Below are positions 1 through 7,727 of a stretch of DNA of 64,000 bases, piece after piece; the first letter of the stretch is position 1; each line of letters begins with the position of its first letter. Location: positions 2,852,001 to 2,916,000 of the forward strand of contig NZ_JRKM01000001.1 in the NCBI RefSeq assembly GCF_000768065.1, given 5' to 3'. This DNA is from Aquabacterium sp. NJ1 (GTDB lineage: Bacteria; Pseudomonadota; Gammaproteobacteria; Burkholderiales; Burkholderiaceae_C). The notes under the pieces were generated by a model. The model did not search any database. It was not told the DNA's origin and was given only the letters and a program-made list of their open reading frames with translations. The translations under genes were made by a program, and so were the position numbers.

Positions 1-49
1 ACAGAGCCGATGCGGTGGCGATGTCTCGAAATTGAATGGCGCGTTTCAT
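1..49 (-). CDS. Truncated N-terminus of a probable secreted PEP-CTERM paralogue
   Basis: The reverse strand reads ATG then MKRAIQFRDIATASAL before the window ends, with a purine-rich GAGG about 9 bases upstream of the ATG. The start resembles the signal peptides of the PEP-CTERM genes that follow, on the same strand and with similar spacing. It is probably another member of the tandem family, but only 16 residues are visible, so the assignment rests on context. Confidence 0.45.
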   Translation of the reverse strand, partial: MKRAIQFRDIATASAL

Positions 50-110
50 GGCTCTGCCTCTCTGTGAATTTGTTTATGGACAGACAGCATAGGCAACCAG
101 CCCGGCTCGC

Positions 111-307
111 CAACCGGGTTTGCCTGTGCGGCGCGCCGCCATGCAACACGCAGAAACAAAAACCCCCGGATGCAGGGGCGCACCCGGGGGTTTGGCCAGG
201 CTCTCAAACCTGGCGGGTTGATCAAAGCGCGATCAGGCAGCGCGGCGGCGCTTGGCAACGGCCACGCCGATCAGCCCCAGGCCCATGAGGGCGTAGGTCG
301 AGGGCTC
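111..307. repeat. Long direct repeat A, copy 1
   Basis: This stretch is nearly identical to 1123-1320. It covers the spacer, the terminator hairpin and the last codons (PEP-CTERM tail) of the gene at 233-1027. By eye the copies differ at a few bases plus a one-base length change in the A-run before the hairpin. It indicates recent duplication or gene conversion between neighbouring paralogues. Confidence 0.8.
155..193 (-). terminator. Rho-independent terminator of the PEP-CTERM gene at 233-1027
   Basis: AAACCCCCGG (160-169) pairs with CCGGGGGTTT (184-193), a perfect 10-bp stem. On the minus strand it is followed by a T-rich tract (TTTTTGTTTCTG), as expected downstream of the gene ending at 233. 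Confidence 0.75.
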
Positions 308-1027
308 GGGTGTGGGGCTGACATACCAGGGGGGCGTTAAGGGAGGGTGCGACAACAGAGGGGGCTCGGTGTTGACGTATGCGGTTAAGGTGCCGAAGTT
401 CGTCACCCCCATCAGCGCCGACTGGCCCAGCGTCAGCAAGCCCAGAGACTGCGTGAAGGCGTCGAGGCCTTCGCTGGTCAACGACAAGCCAGAAAAAGTG
501 GTGATCGCGGGGCCGCCATACGTACCGTAGAAGTTGGTGCTGCCGGTGATGCTCGCGACATGCCACAGGGCGAGGTGTGACAGCGTGCCCACACCATTGG
601 CGCCGATGATGTCGGCGTAGATGGTCCGGGTGCTCAAGTCCGCGTTCAAATCGGTCACCGTGAGCTGCCCGCCGCTGGACACGCTCTTGCGCACGGGCGC
701 CGTCAAGGTCACGCCCCCTACCGTGCCTATCCCCAGCAAGGCCGTGGACACGTTGTCGTACGTGAGGGTGCTGACCGGGGCCGTGACAGACACTGCGTTG
801 TAGAAGCCGTCAGTGTCCTGTTGCACGATGGGCGGGTCGGCATATCCGTAGCCGGCAACGCTGACTTTGCCGGTGTCCAGCGCCGACAGCAGGTCGGCAC
901 TGAAGGACAACGTGGCGGTGCCTCTGATATAGAGGTCCCAGGTCTGGGCCGTGACCGTGGCGGCCTGCGAGGCGCCTGCTGCGGTCAGCAGTGCGGCAGC
1001 CAGAACGTGTGGGATGTTCCATTTCAT
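233..1027 (-). CDS. PEP-CTERM sorting domain protein, tandem family member 1
   Basis: This 264-aa exported protein has an N-terminal signal peptide (MKWNIPHVLAAALLTAAGASQA) and a C-terminal sorting signal: PEPSTYALMG, a hydrophobic helix (GLGLIGVAVA) and a basic KRRR tail. PEP-CTERM signals are known substrates of exosortase, which delivers proteins to the cell surface or extracellular matrix; no exosortase gene is in the window. The middle carries the family hallmark of a dozen residues around S-S-G-G-x-L-T-V-T-D-L-N, followed by a segment like 'TIYADIIGANGVGTLS'. The molecular function is unknown. It is one of six complete paralogues in tandem and ends in a strong terminator. The sorting motif begins TPEP here where the others have VPEP. 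Confidence 0.85.
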   Translation of the reverse strand: MKWNIPHVLAAALLTAAGASQAATVTAQTWDLYIRGTATLSFSADLLSALDTGKVSVAGYGYADPPIVQQDTDGFYNAVSVTAPVSTLTYDNVSTALLGIGTVGGVTLTAPVRKSVSSGGQLTVTDLNADLSTRTIYADIIGANGVGTLSHLALWHVASITGSTNFYGTYGGPAITTFSGLSLTSEGLDAFTQSLGLLTLGQSALMGVTNFGTLTAYVNTEPPLLSHPPLTPPWYVSPTPEPSTYALMGLGLIGVAVAKRRRAA

Positions 1028-1122
1028 GAGTGGGTCCTCTCTTTTTTGGTTGGCTTGATGTGGTGGTGTACCGACGTGAAGGGCGGTTCAAGCCGAACGG
1101 TGGCGCTTGGCTGCCACCACCA

Positions 1123-1320
1123 CAACCGGGTTTGCCTGTGCGGCGCGCCGCCATGCAACACGCAGAAACAAAAAACCCCCGCATGCAGGGGCGCACCCGG
1201 GGGTTTGGCCAGGCTCTCAAGCCTGGCGGGTTGATCAAAGCGTGATCAGGCAGCGCGGCGGCGCTTGGCAACGGCCACGCCGATCAGGCCCAGGCCCATC
1301 AGGGCGTAGGTCGAAGGCTC
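1123..1320. repeat. Long direct repeat A, copy 2
   Basis: Second copy of the ~195-bp block at 111-307. It contains the intergenic spacer, the terminator and the 3' coding end of the gene at 1246-1995. Confidence 0.8.
1166..1206 (-). terminator. Rho-independent terminator of the PEP-CTERM gene at 1246-1995
   Basis: AAACCCCCG (1173-1181) pairs with CGGGGGTTT (1198-1206). On the minus strand the stem is followed by TTTTTTGTTTCTG. It is the duplicate of the hairpin at 160-193. Confidence 0.75.
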
Positions 1321-1995
1321 AGGCACGGCCGTGGCGACGATGGTCGAGCTGATCGTGCCGTAGTCGGTGATGCCCTGCATGGCCGCCTTGCCCAGGCTCA
1401 ACAGGCCCAGGGCTTGCGAGAACTTGTTGAAGCCGTCCGTCGTCAGGCTCAGGCCGGTGATGGAGTTGTTGTAGGTGCCAGGGCCTGCGATGGTGGTGCC
1501 ACCGGTCAGCGTGGCGAAGTTCCACAGCGCGAAGTTGGTGATCGTGCCCACGCCATTGCCGCCGATGATGGTGGCGTAGATGGTGTTGTTGGTCAGGTTG
1601 GCGCTCAGGTCGGTCACGGTCAGCGAACCGCCGCTGGACACGCTCTTGACCACGGGGGCGGTCAGCGTCATGCCGCCGGTGGTGGCCACGCCCAGCACGT
1701 TCAGGGTGGTGTCGTCAAAGGTGATGGCGGTGCCAGGGGCAGCGGCGGAGGCGCTGACGTAGTACCCGTCGGTGTCCTTGGTGATGTTGGAGACGGCTGC
1801 ACCATAGTTGGCCAGGGCGATCTTGCCGGTGTCCAGGGCACCCAGCAGGTCGGCGCTGAAGCTCAGCGTGGCCGAGCCCGTGGCGGTCAGGCCGTTCCAG
1901 CTGCCGCCGACGTTGATGGTGACGGAGGCTGCCTGGGCAGCACCAGCTGCAACGAACAGGGTGGCGGCGGCGATTTGCTTGAATGTCAGTTTCAT
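1246..1995 (-). CDS. PEP-CTERM sorting domain protein, tandem family member 2
   Basis: A 249-aa exported protein. The reading frame is open further upstream, but I chose the ATG at 1995: AGAGGAAAC lies just upstream, and the start gives a clean signal peptide (MKLTFKQIAAATLFVAAGAAQA). The mature part repeats the family core (SVSSGGSLTVTDLSANL, then a GGNGVGTI segment). The C-terminus is VPEPSTYALMG, a hydrophobic helix and KRRRAA, a textbook PEP-CTERM signal. It shares its 3' end and terminator with member 1 almost base for base. Biological role unknown; probably a surface or matrix protein anchored or processed by exosortase. Confidence 0.87.
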   Translation of the reverse strand: MKLTFKQIAAATLFVAAGAAQAASVTINVGGSWNGLTATGSATLSFSADLLGALDTGKIALANYGAAVSNITKDTDGYYVSASAAAPGTAITFDDTTLNVLGVATTGGMTLTAPVVKSVSSGGSLTVTDLSANLTNNTIYATIIGGNGVGTITNFALWNFATLTGGTTIAGPGTYNNSITGLSLTTDGFNKFSQALGLLSLGKAAMQGITDYGTISSTIVATAVPEPSTYALMGLGLIGVAVAKRRRAA

Positions 1996-2250
1996 ATTGT
2001 TTCCTCTTGCTCTCTGGGGGTGGCACGTGCTGCCCGTGTTGGCGACTGGCTGGTCAGTGATGACAAGCACCATGGCGTCAGATTAACGGCGGCGTTCCAG
2101 CTGACCATCAGGGTTGACGCGGATCAACCGCGTAAACGAGGGGGGCAATTCATGACCGGACACATCTGCTTGCGAGGGTTATCGCGAACTGTCGCAAAAT
2201 CCGCCGCGATTCAAACCGGCGCCTTCATGCGCCCACCCTGGAGAGACTCA

Positions 2251-3285
2251 GTGAACAAGAAATGGCAATGGGCTGCCGTGGCGGCCCTGGTGGCATCCAG
2301 CCCTGTGATGGCGGCCAAGCAGCATGTGTGCATCTTCGACATCCTCGGCACCGGCGGCGACGGCTACAACTCGGCCAAGGACTACGCCATCGAGATGCAG
2401 AAGTTCGGCACCGACATGGAGCTCAAGGCCTATGTGGACGAGCGTGTGGCGGTGGAAGACTTCCGCACGGGCCAGTGTGACGCCGTCATGGCCACGGCCC
2501 TGCGCACGCGTGCCTTCAATGCCCTGACCGCCGCGCTGGACTCGGTGGGCGCCTCCACGGTGGTGCGCAACGGCAAGCTGGACATGAACGCCAGCCTGGA
2601 AGTGGTGCGCAAGACCATCCAGACCTTCTCCAGCCCCAAGGCTGCCTCGCTGATGGTGCAAGGTGCATATGAAGTGGGCGGCATCGTGCCCCTGGGCGCG
2701 GCCTATGCCTTCGTCAATGACCGCCAGATCAGCAACCTCGAAGCTGCCAGCGGCAAGCGTGTGGCTGCCTTCGATTACGACAAGGCCCAGTCCCAGCTGA
2801 TCCAGCGCGTGGGCGCCCGCCCCGTGGCCGCGGACGTGACCAACTTCGGCACCATGTTCAACAACGGCAATGTGGACGTGGTGATGGCGCCTTCCATCGC
2901 CTTCAAGCCGCTGGAGCTGTACAAGGGCATGGGCACCAAGGGCGCGGTGCACCGCTTCCCCATGACCATCCTGACCTACCAGATGATCTTCAAGCGCGAC
3001 AAGTTCCCCGAAGGCTTCGGCCAGAAGTCGCGTGAAGCCTGGGCGGGCCGCTTCGACAACGTGGTCGAGCTGATCAAGCGTGCGGACGCCACCATCCCGG
3101 CCAAGTTCTGGCTGGACCCGACCGAGGCCGATGCCGAGCGCTATGTCAACCTGATGCGTGATGGCCGCATCGACATGGCCGAGAAGGGCTTCTACGACAA
3201 GAAGGGCTTGAAGATCATCAAGCGCATCCGCTGTGACGTGAACCCTTCTGCCCCCGACTGCAGCCAGCCGACCGAGACCTGGTAA
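2251..3285 (+). CDS. Putative periplasmic solute-binding protein (DUF6091-like), copy 1
   Basis: A 344-aa exported protein of the 'putative solute-binding protein' type. The frame is open far upstream, but the GTG at 2251 has GGAGAG five bases before it and gives a signal peptide ending SSPVMAA. Visible landmarks are an N-terminal FDILGTGGDGYNSAKDYAIE segment, a GQCDAVMATALRTRAFN segment (also seen in the relatives at 45314 and 46512), FDYDKAQ in mid-protein, and KRIRCDVNP near the end with two Cys. The ligand is unknown. It lies between two minus-strand PEP-CTERM genes, converging with the one at 3293 across 7 bp, as if inserted into the array. The family name is from memory and should be checked. 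Confidence 0.7.
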   Translation: MNKKWQWAAVAALVASSPVMAAKQHVCIFDILGTGGDGYNSAKDYAIEMQKFGTDMELKAYVDERVAVEDFRTGQCDAVMATALRTRAFNALTAALDSVGASTVVRNGKLDMNASLEVVRKTIQTFSSPKAASLMVQGAYEVGGIVPLGAAYAFVNDRQISNLEAASGKRVAAFDYDKAQSQLIQRVGARPVAADVTNFGTMFNNGNVDVVMAPSIAFKPLELYKGMGTKGAVHRFPMTILTYQMIFKRDKFPEGFGQKSREAWAGRFDNVVELIKRADATIPAKFWLDPTEADAERYVNLMRDGRIDMAEKGFYDKKGLKIIKRIRCDVNPSAPDCSQPTETW

Positions 3286-3292
3286 GCGCCCG

Positions 3293-4084
3293 TCAGGCGC
3301 CCTGCCTGCGCCGCTTGCCGATCAGCAGGCCGGCCAGGCCCAGGCCCATCAGGGCCGGGGTGCCGGGCTCGGGCACCACGCCCATGGTGATGGTGCCGAA
3401 ATCGGCGGGACCATCGAACGCGGCCCAGCCCAGTTGCGACAGGCCCAGGGCCTGTGAAAACTGCGTGTAGCTTCCAGAGGTGAAGCGCAGGCCCGTCAGC
3501 GTCATGCCCGGCGCCAGATATTGGCAATCGTTGTAGGCGCCGCAGTGGCTGTCAAAGCCTGTGATCAACTCGGGGCCCGTCACGCTGCCGATGTCCCACA
3601 GGTAGGCGTTTTTCACGGTGCCCAGGCCGTTGCTGCCGATGAGGGTGGCGTAGACCTTCTTGTTGGCCAGATCGATGTTCAGGTCCGTCACGGTCAGCGA
3701 GCCGCCGGACGAGATGCTCTTGAGCGCGGGCATGCTCAGGGTCAAGCCACCTGCTGTGGTCACGCCCAGAGGTGCAATGGCCACCGTGTCGATGGTCAGT
3801 GAACTCACCGGCATCGCCACCGATGCCTGTGTGTAATAGCCATCGGTGTCTTTCTGTACCGTGCCGACGGCGGCACCGTAAGCGCCCATACTCGCCCGGA
3901 CGGTGTCCAACGTGGCGAGCATGTCCGAGCTGAGGCTCAGGTTGGCAACCCCGCTGACTGTCGCGCCGTAGAAGGGGGTGCCGTAGTAGGGCGTACCGGC
4001 CGGTATCGTCACACTGGTGGCATGGGCCAGACCCGTTGCCATCAGCATGGAGGCCACCAGGCCCCATTTGAATTGCTGTGTCAT
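3293..4084 (-). CDS. PEP-CTERM sorting domain protein, tandem family member 3
   Basis: A 263-aa exported protein. A GTG three codons upstream is possible, but the ATG at 4084 sits five bases after AGGTGA and is preferred. It has a signal peptide (MTQQFKWGLVASMLMATGLAHA) and a mature start TSVTIPAGTPYYGTPFYG shared in style with members 4 and 6. The family core is present (SISSGGSLTVTDLNIDLANKK). An insert near residues 175-190 has two Cys (FDSHCGAYNDCQYL), shared only with member 4. The C-terminus is VPEPGTPALMG, a helix and KRRRQGA. Function unknown beyond exosortase-dependent surface sorting. Confidence 0.86.
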   Translation of the reverse strand: MTQQFKWGLVASMLMATGLAHATSVTIPAGTPYYGTPFYGATVSGVANLSLSSDMLATLDTVRASMGAYGAAVGTVQKDTDGYYTQASVAMPVSSLTIDTVAIAPLGVTTAGGLTLSMPALKSISSGGSLTVTDLNIDLANKKVYATLIGSNGLGTVKNAYLWDIGSVTGPELITGFDSHCGAYNDCQYLAPGMTLTGLRFTSGSYTQFSQALGLSQLGWAAFDGPADFGTITMGVVPEPGTPALMGLGLAGLLIGKRRRQGA

Positions 4085-4115
4085 GTGCTTCACCTGATTT
4101 AGGAATGGAACCGCC

Positions 4116-4364
4116 GGACGATGCTGTCCGGTGTGGCCAAGTTTGCGGTGCGCCCTTCAGGCCAGCATTGGGGCAAGCACGGCCCCCGTTTCGAAGACGG
4201 CGTAATTCACGACCGTTGCGGCTGCGCGCCCATGAAAAATGCCTCCCGCAGGAGGCTTCTTGATGCGGGGATCGGGCGCCGTCAAGCGCGCTGCCTGCGC
4301 CGCTTGCTGATCAGCAGGCCCGCCAGGCCCAGGCCCATCAAGGCCGGGGTGCTGGGCTCGGGCA
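4116..4364. repeat. Long direct repeat B, copy 1
   Basis: About 249 bp, gap-free and nearly identical to 5101-5349 (roughly five base differences by eye, offset 985 bp). It holds the spacer, terminator hairpin and 3' coding end of the PEP-CTERM gene. A more diverged third version lies around 6075-6290. Confidence 0.85.
4235..4256 (-). terminator. Terminator of PEP-CTERM member 4
   Basis: GCCTCC (4241-4246) and GGAGGC (4251-4256) form a short hairpin. On the minus strand it is followed by ATTTTTC. The same hairpin recurs after members 5 and 6 and after the 70-aa gene. Confidence 0.65.
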
Positions 4365-5073
4365 CCGCGCCCATGGTGATGGTGCCGAAATCGGTGATGC
4401 CCGTGAGCGCCGACTTGCCCAGGCTCAACAAGCCCAGTGATTGAGCAACCTTGTTGAAACCGTCGGCGGTGAGGCGCAAGCCGGACAGCGTCATGCCAGG
4501 CGCGACGTAGAGGCAATCGTTGTAGAAGCCGCAATGGCTGTCGTAGCCGGTGATCAGCCCGCTGCTGGTGACGCTGCCCACGTTCCACAGCGCGATGTTG
4601 TTCAAGGTGCCCACGCCGTTGCCGCCAATGAGCGTGGCGTAGACCTGCTTGTTGGCCAGGTCGACGTTCAGATCTGTCACGGTCAGCGAGCCACCGGAGC
4701 CGACGCTCTTGCGCGCAGGGGCCGTCATGACGATGCCACCGGCTGTGGCCACCGACACGATGTCGGTGCTCTGGGTGTCAAGACTCACCGAGGTGATGGG
4801 CGCAGCAACAGACACCTGCGTGTAAAAGCCGTCGCTATCCTTCATCACGCTCGCCGCGGCGGCCCCATAGCTCGTCACGCTCGTTTGGATAATGTCCAGC
4901 GTCATCAGCACATCGGGACTCAAGCTCAGCGTGCTCACCCCGTTGATGCTTGTGCCGTAGTAGGGTGCGCCGTAGTACTGCGCACCGGCTGGTATCGTCA
5001 CGGAACTGGCGTGCGCCAGGCCAACGGCCATGAACATGGACGCAGCCAGGCCTGATTTGAAGATTGGTTTCAT
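4282..5073 (-). CDS. PEP-CTERM sorting domain protein, tandem family member 4
   Basis: A 263-aa protein closely related to member 3, including the mature N-terminus SSVTIPAGAQYYGAPYYGTS and the Cys-containing YDSHCGFYNDCLYV insert. It has a signal peptide (MKPIFKSGLAASMFMAVGLAHA), the core SVGSGGSLTVTDLNVDLANKQ, and the tail VPEPSTPALMG, a helix and KRRRQRA. The ATG at 5073 is separated from its AGGTG by a run of eight C on the coding strand; the sister genes have only 'aagcac' or 'aagctc' there. This could change ribosome-site spacing. Function unknown; sorted by exosortase by family analogy. Confidence 0.86.
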   Translation of the reverse strand: MKPIFKSGLAASMFMAVGLAHASSVTIPAGAQYYGAPYYGTSINGVSTLSLSPDVLMTLDIIQTSVTSYGAAAASVMKDSDGFYTQVSVAAPITSVSLDTQSTDIVSVATAGGIVMTAPARKSVGSGGSLTVTDLNVDLANKQVYATLIGGNGVGTLNNIALWNVGSVTSSGLITGYDSHCGFYNDCLYVAPGMTLSGLRLTADGFNKVAQSLGLLSLGKSALTGITDFGTITMGAVPEPSTPALMGLGLAGLLISKRRRQRA

Positions 5074-5081
5074 GGGGGGGG
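5074..5081 (-). promoter_or_regulatory. Eight-base homopolymer between Shine-Dalgarno and start codon
   Basis: The coding strand reads AGGTG, then eight C, then ATG. Sister genes at 4084 and 6010 have AGGTGA plus a five-base mixed spacer. A homopolymer at this place can slip during replication and alter translation-initiation spacing. The sequence is seen; a switching role is inference. Confidence 0.4.
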
Positions 5082-5100
5082 CACCTGATTTTGGACTGGT

Positions 5101-5349
5101 GGACGATGCTGTCCGGTGTGGCCAAGTTTGCGGCGCGCTCTTCAGGCCAGCATTGGGGCAAGCACGGCCCCCGTTTCGAAGACGGCGTAATTCACGACCG
5201 TTGCGGCTGCGCGCCCATGAAAAATGCCTCCCGCAGGAGGCTTCTTGATGCGGGGATCGGGCGCCGTCAAGCGCCCTGCCTGCGCCGCTTGCTGATCAGC
5301 AGACCCGCCAGGCCCAGGCCCATCAAGGCCGGGGTGCCGGGCTCGGGCA
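5101..5349. repeat. Long direct repeat B, copy 2
   Basis: Second, nearly identical copy of the block at 4116-4364. It spans the spacer upstream of member 4, the terminator and the 3' end of member 5. Confidence 0.85.
5221..5242 (-). terminator. Terminator of PEP-CTERM member 5
   Basis: GCCTCC (5227-5232) pairs with GGAGGC (5237-5242), followed on the minus strand by ATTTTTC. It is a duplicate of the hairpin at 4241-4256. Confidence 0.65.
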
Positions 5350-6010
5350 CCGCCACAACGGTGATCGTGCCGAAGTCCGTGACCCCTGTCAGCGCACTCT
5401 CGCCAAAGTTAAACAGGCCTAAGGACGTCATGACTTTGTTGAAGCCCTCCGTGGTGATGGACAGCCCCGTCAGGGTGGTGATGTAGGTGCCTGAGTTCTG
5501 GGTGCTGGTGGAGCCGGTGATGGAGCCAATGTCCCACAAGTAGACGTTGTTCAACGTGCCCACGCCATTGCCGCCGATGAGGGTGGCGTAGATCTTCTTG
5601 TTGGCCAGGTCGATATTCAAATCCGTCACGGTCAGCGAGCCGCCGGAAGACACACTCTTGAGCACGGGTGCGGTCATGGTGACGCCACCCGTTGTGGAAA
5701 AAGACAGCACCTGTTGGGTGCCCGTATCAATGGTCAGCGACGTGATGGGGGCCGCGTCGGTTGCCTCTGTGTAGAAACCGTCTGAGTCCTTCAACACCGT
5801 GGCCGTGGCAGCACCATAGCCCACGACGTTCGTCTTGCTGGTGTCCAATGCGGCCAGCAAGTCGACACTGAAGTCCAGCCTGGCGGCCTGGGGCTCAAGG
5901 TAGAAGCCGTTGTAAAGGGTGTTCGTGGGGACCGTCACACTGGCGGCACTGGCCAGGCCAGCAGCCAGGAACATGGACGCAACCACGCCCTGCTTGAATC
6001 GCAATCTCAT
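5267..6010 (-). CDS. PEP-CTERM sorting domain protein, tandem family member 5
   Basis: A 247-aa exported protein. The ATG at 6010 follows AGGTGA by five bases and is preferred over a GTG three codons upstream. The signal peptide is MRLRFKQGVVASMFLAAGLASA. The core is SVSSGGSLTVTDLNIDLANK, followed by a GGNGVGTLNNVYLWDIGS segment. The tail is VPEPGTPALMG, a helix and KRRRQGA. It lacks the two-Cys insert of members 3 and 4 and instead has SSTQ-type residues there, so the array contains two subtypes. Role unknown. Confidence 0.86.
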   Translation of the reverse strand: MRLRFKQGVVASMFLAAGLASAASVTVPTNTLYNGFYLEPQAARLDFSVDLLAALDTSKTNVVGYGAATATVLKDSDGFYTEATDAAPITSLTIDTGTQQVLSFSTTGGVTMTAPVLKSVSSGGSLTVTDLNIDLANKKIYATLIGGNGVGTLNNVYLWDIGSITGSTSTQNSGTYITTLTGLSITTEGFNKVMTSLGLFNFGESALTGVTDFGTITVVAVPEPGTPALMGLGLAGLLISKRRRQGA

Positions 6011-6153
6011 GAGCTTCACCTGATTTTTGATGGGGGACGACGTAGTCCGATGCCATCAAGGTAGCAGCGCCTGAATCAGGCAGGCATTGGGGCAAGCACG
6101 GCCCCCGCCTAGAAGACGGCGCAATTCACGACCGCTGTAGCGGCGCGCCCATG

Positions 6154-6175
6154 AAAAAAGTCTCCCATAGGAGGC
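6154..6175 (-). terminator. Terminator of PEP-CTERM member 6 (weaker hairpin)
   Basis: GTCTCC (6160-6165) pairs with GGAGGC (6170-6175) with one G-T wobble. On the minus strand a T-run derived from 6154-6159 follows. It is a degraded version of the hairpin used by the neighbours. Confidence 0.5.
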
Positions 6176-6203
6176 TTCTTGATGCGGGTATCGGGAACCA
6201 CCG

Positions 6204-6947
6204 TCAAGCGCCCTGCCTGCGCCGCTTGCTGATCAGCAGGCCGGCCAGGCCCAGGCCCATCAGCGTGCTGCTGGTGGGCTCGGGTACCACGGTGGCCGTG
6301 AGCGTGCCGTAGTCGGTTGTGTATTGGTAGAGTTGTCTGCCCAAGATCATCAGCCCCAGGGATTTTTCGAGTACCGCGTAGCCTGTTGCGGTGATCTTCA
6401 GCCCCGTCATGCTGGCCACGGTAGTGCCAGGACCGGTTGGATTGGTGAGGCCTGTCACGCTGCCGATGTCCCACAGATAGACGTTGTTGAGGGCGCCCAC
6501 ACCATTGCCCCCAATCAGGTTGGCATAGACCTTCTTGTTGGCAAGGTCGATGTTCAGGTCGGTCACCGTCAAGGAGCCCCCTGTGGACATGCCAAAAAGT
6601 TGGGGTGACTGCACGGTGATCCCCCCTGTTGTGGCCAGAGACAGCACCTCGTTGGTGTGGTCATCGATGGTCAGCGAGGTGAGGGGGGCGCTGAAACCCG
6701 CGCTTTCGTAAAAGCCATCCGAGTCCTTGGTCACGGTGGCACTGGCGGCGCCGTAGCTGCTCAGGGTGGCTTTGGTGCTGTCCCATGTTTGCAGCAAGTC
6801 AATGTAAAAGTCCATGTTGAGCGCCCCGCCACCAAAGGCGATGCCCTGGTATTCGGTGCCGCTTGGGATGGTCACGGAGGTGGCGTGAGCCAGTCCGATG
6901 CCCATGAACATGGATGCTGCAAAGCTGGGCTTGAACCATGAGGTCAT
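6204..6947 (-). CDS. PEP-CTERM sorting domain protein, tandem family member 6
   Basis: A 247-aa exported protein starting at the ATG at 6947 with AAGGAGAAA upstream. The signal peptide is MTSWFKPSFAASMFMGIGLAHA and the mature N-terminus TSVTIPSGTEYQG. It is the most diverged of the array: the hallmark reads MSTGGSLTVTDLNIDLANKK where the others have SVSSGG, and the sorting motif is VPEPTSSTLMG. The C-terminal helix and KRRRQGA are retained. Function unknown; probable exosortase substrate. Confidence 0.86.
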   Translation of the reverse strand: MTSWFKPSFAASMFMGIGLAHATSVTIPSGTEYQGIAFGGGALNMDFYIDLLQTWDSTKATLSSYGAASATVTKDSDGFYESAGFSAPLTSLTIDDHTNEVLSLATTGGITVQSPQLFGMSTGGSLTVTDLNIDLANKKVYANLIGGNGVGALNNVYLWDIGSVTGLTNPTGPGTTVASMTGLKITATGYAVLEKSLGLMILGRQLYQYTTDYGTLTATVVPEPTSSTLMGLGLAGLLISKRRRQGA

Positions 6948-7021
6948 CTGTTTCTCCTTGAGTTTTTAATGATGTCCGGGGGGCGACCGGTGTCGCCAGG
7001 CTGGACGCGTCCAACCCCATG

Positions 7022-7043
7022 AAAAAAGCCTCCCGCAGGAGGC
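7022..7043 (-). terminator. Terminator of the 70-aa gene
   Basis: GCCTCC (7028-7033) pairs with GGAGGC (7038-7043), with an A-run at 7022-7026 that becomes a T-run on the minus strand. It is the same hairpin as behind the PEP-CTERM genes, suggesting this gene belongs to the same evolving block. Confidence 0.65.
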
Positions 7044-7068
7044 TCTTTGGTGGGGGACCGGAAACCGA

Positions 7069-7281
7069 TCAGCCCAGGGCAGCCAGGTCGGCGCCGACCT
7101 TCTGCAGCATTTCTTCGGTGATCAGGCCACCGGAGAACTTGGCGACCATCGACAGGGCGAAGCCCTTGCCCATGCCGATTTGCGGGTGGGTGGAAATGCC
7201 GGGCATGTGCTTTTCCAGGATGGCCTTGGTGGCTTCGTTGTCCAGCAGGTCGCCGAGTTTGGATTCGATCGAGAAGCTCAT
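7069..7281 (-). CDS. Conserved 70-aa protein, possible helical interaction domain
   Basis: A 70-residue soluble protein (begins MSFSIESKLGDLLDNEATKA, ends VGADLAALG) with no signal peptide. The frame is open upstream, but the ATG at 7281 has AGAGAGAC upstream and fits the conserved start. The pattern LGDLLDN..AKAILEKHMPG..HPQIGMGKG..L..LITEEML resembles a small alpha-helical domain that I recall both as a stand-alone protein and as a C-terminal appendage of secreted glycoside hydrolases; that link is memory, not shown here. It ends in the same hairpin as the PEP-CTERM genes. Confidence 0.65.
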   Translation of the reverse strand: MSFSIESKLGDLLDNEATKAILEKHMPGISTHPQIGMGKGFALSMVAKFSGGLITEEMLQKVGADLAALG

Positions 7282-7678
7282 GGTTGTCTCTCTAAGGATG
7301 ATGGGTTGACTCAGATAAGCGCACCCAGCATGTCTGCAGGCGACCTGCTTTGGGCGCATCCTCAAGCATAACAAGCTTCAAACGGGTGTTTGCGGCCAGG
7401 GCGGGATTTTCCTGCCCCTGAAGCGTGTGTGTGGTGTGGCCCTTGCCCTGAACACGGCTTGCGGTAACACAAATTCCGCGCGATTGCGGCACGGGAGCGG
7501 CGCAATTTTTGTGTTAACCCACCTGACTTATCCCCAAAAAAGGGCGAACGACAAGGCCCTTGTCCGCTTTGACGGAGGCCCCTGCGCAAATCACGGGCAT
7601 ACGTCTTAAGTGCTTGATTTTGAAAGAAACTTTGACTTTGCCTGTTCTTGGTGCAGATCAGGATAAACCCCAGGCGGA

Positions 7679-7727
7679 CAAGCAGTTAGCGCGGGTGTGC
7701 ATAGGTTTCCCACAAAGTTATCCACAG
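7679..7727 (+). repeat. 49-bp direct repeat with DnaA box, copy 1
   Basis: Matches 8135-8183 at 43 of 49 positions by hand alignment, including the uninterrupted 3' part TTTCCCACAAAGTTATCCAC plus AG. A partial version (CAAGCACTTAGCGGG) lies at 7759-7773. Confidence 0.8.

Noticed and set aside
111-1320. Direct repeats as insertion-sequence ends or a CRISPR array
   Set aside because: The blocks contain terminators and 3' coding ends of paralogues. There is no transposase, no short regular spacer pattern and no cas gene.
1414-2250. Long N-terminal extension of the DUF6091-like gene (623 codons in all)
   Set aside because: The extension is antisense to a PEP-CTERM gene. A ribosome site and signal peptide place the start at 2251.
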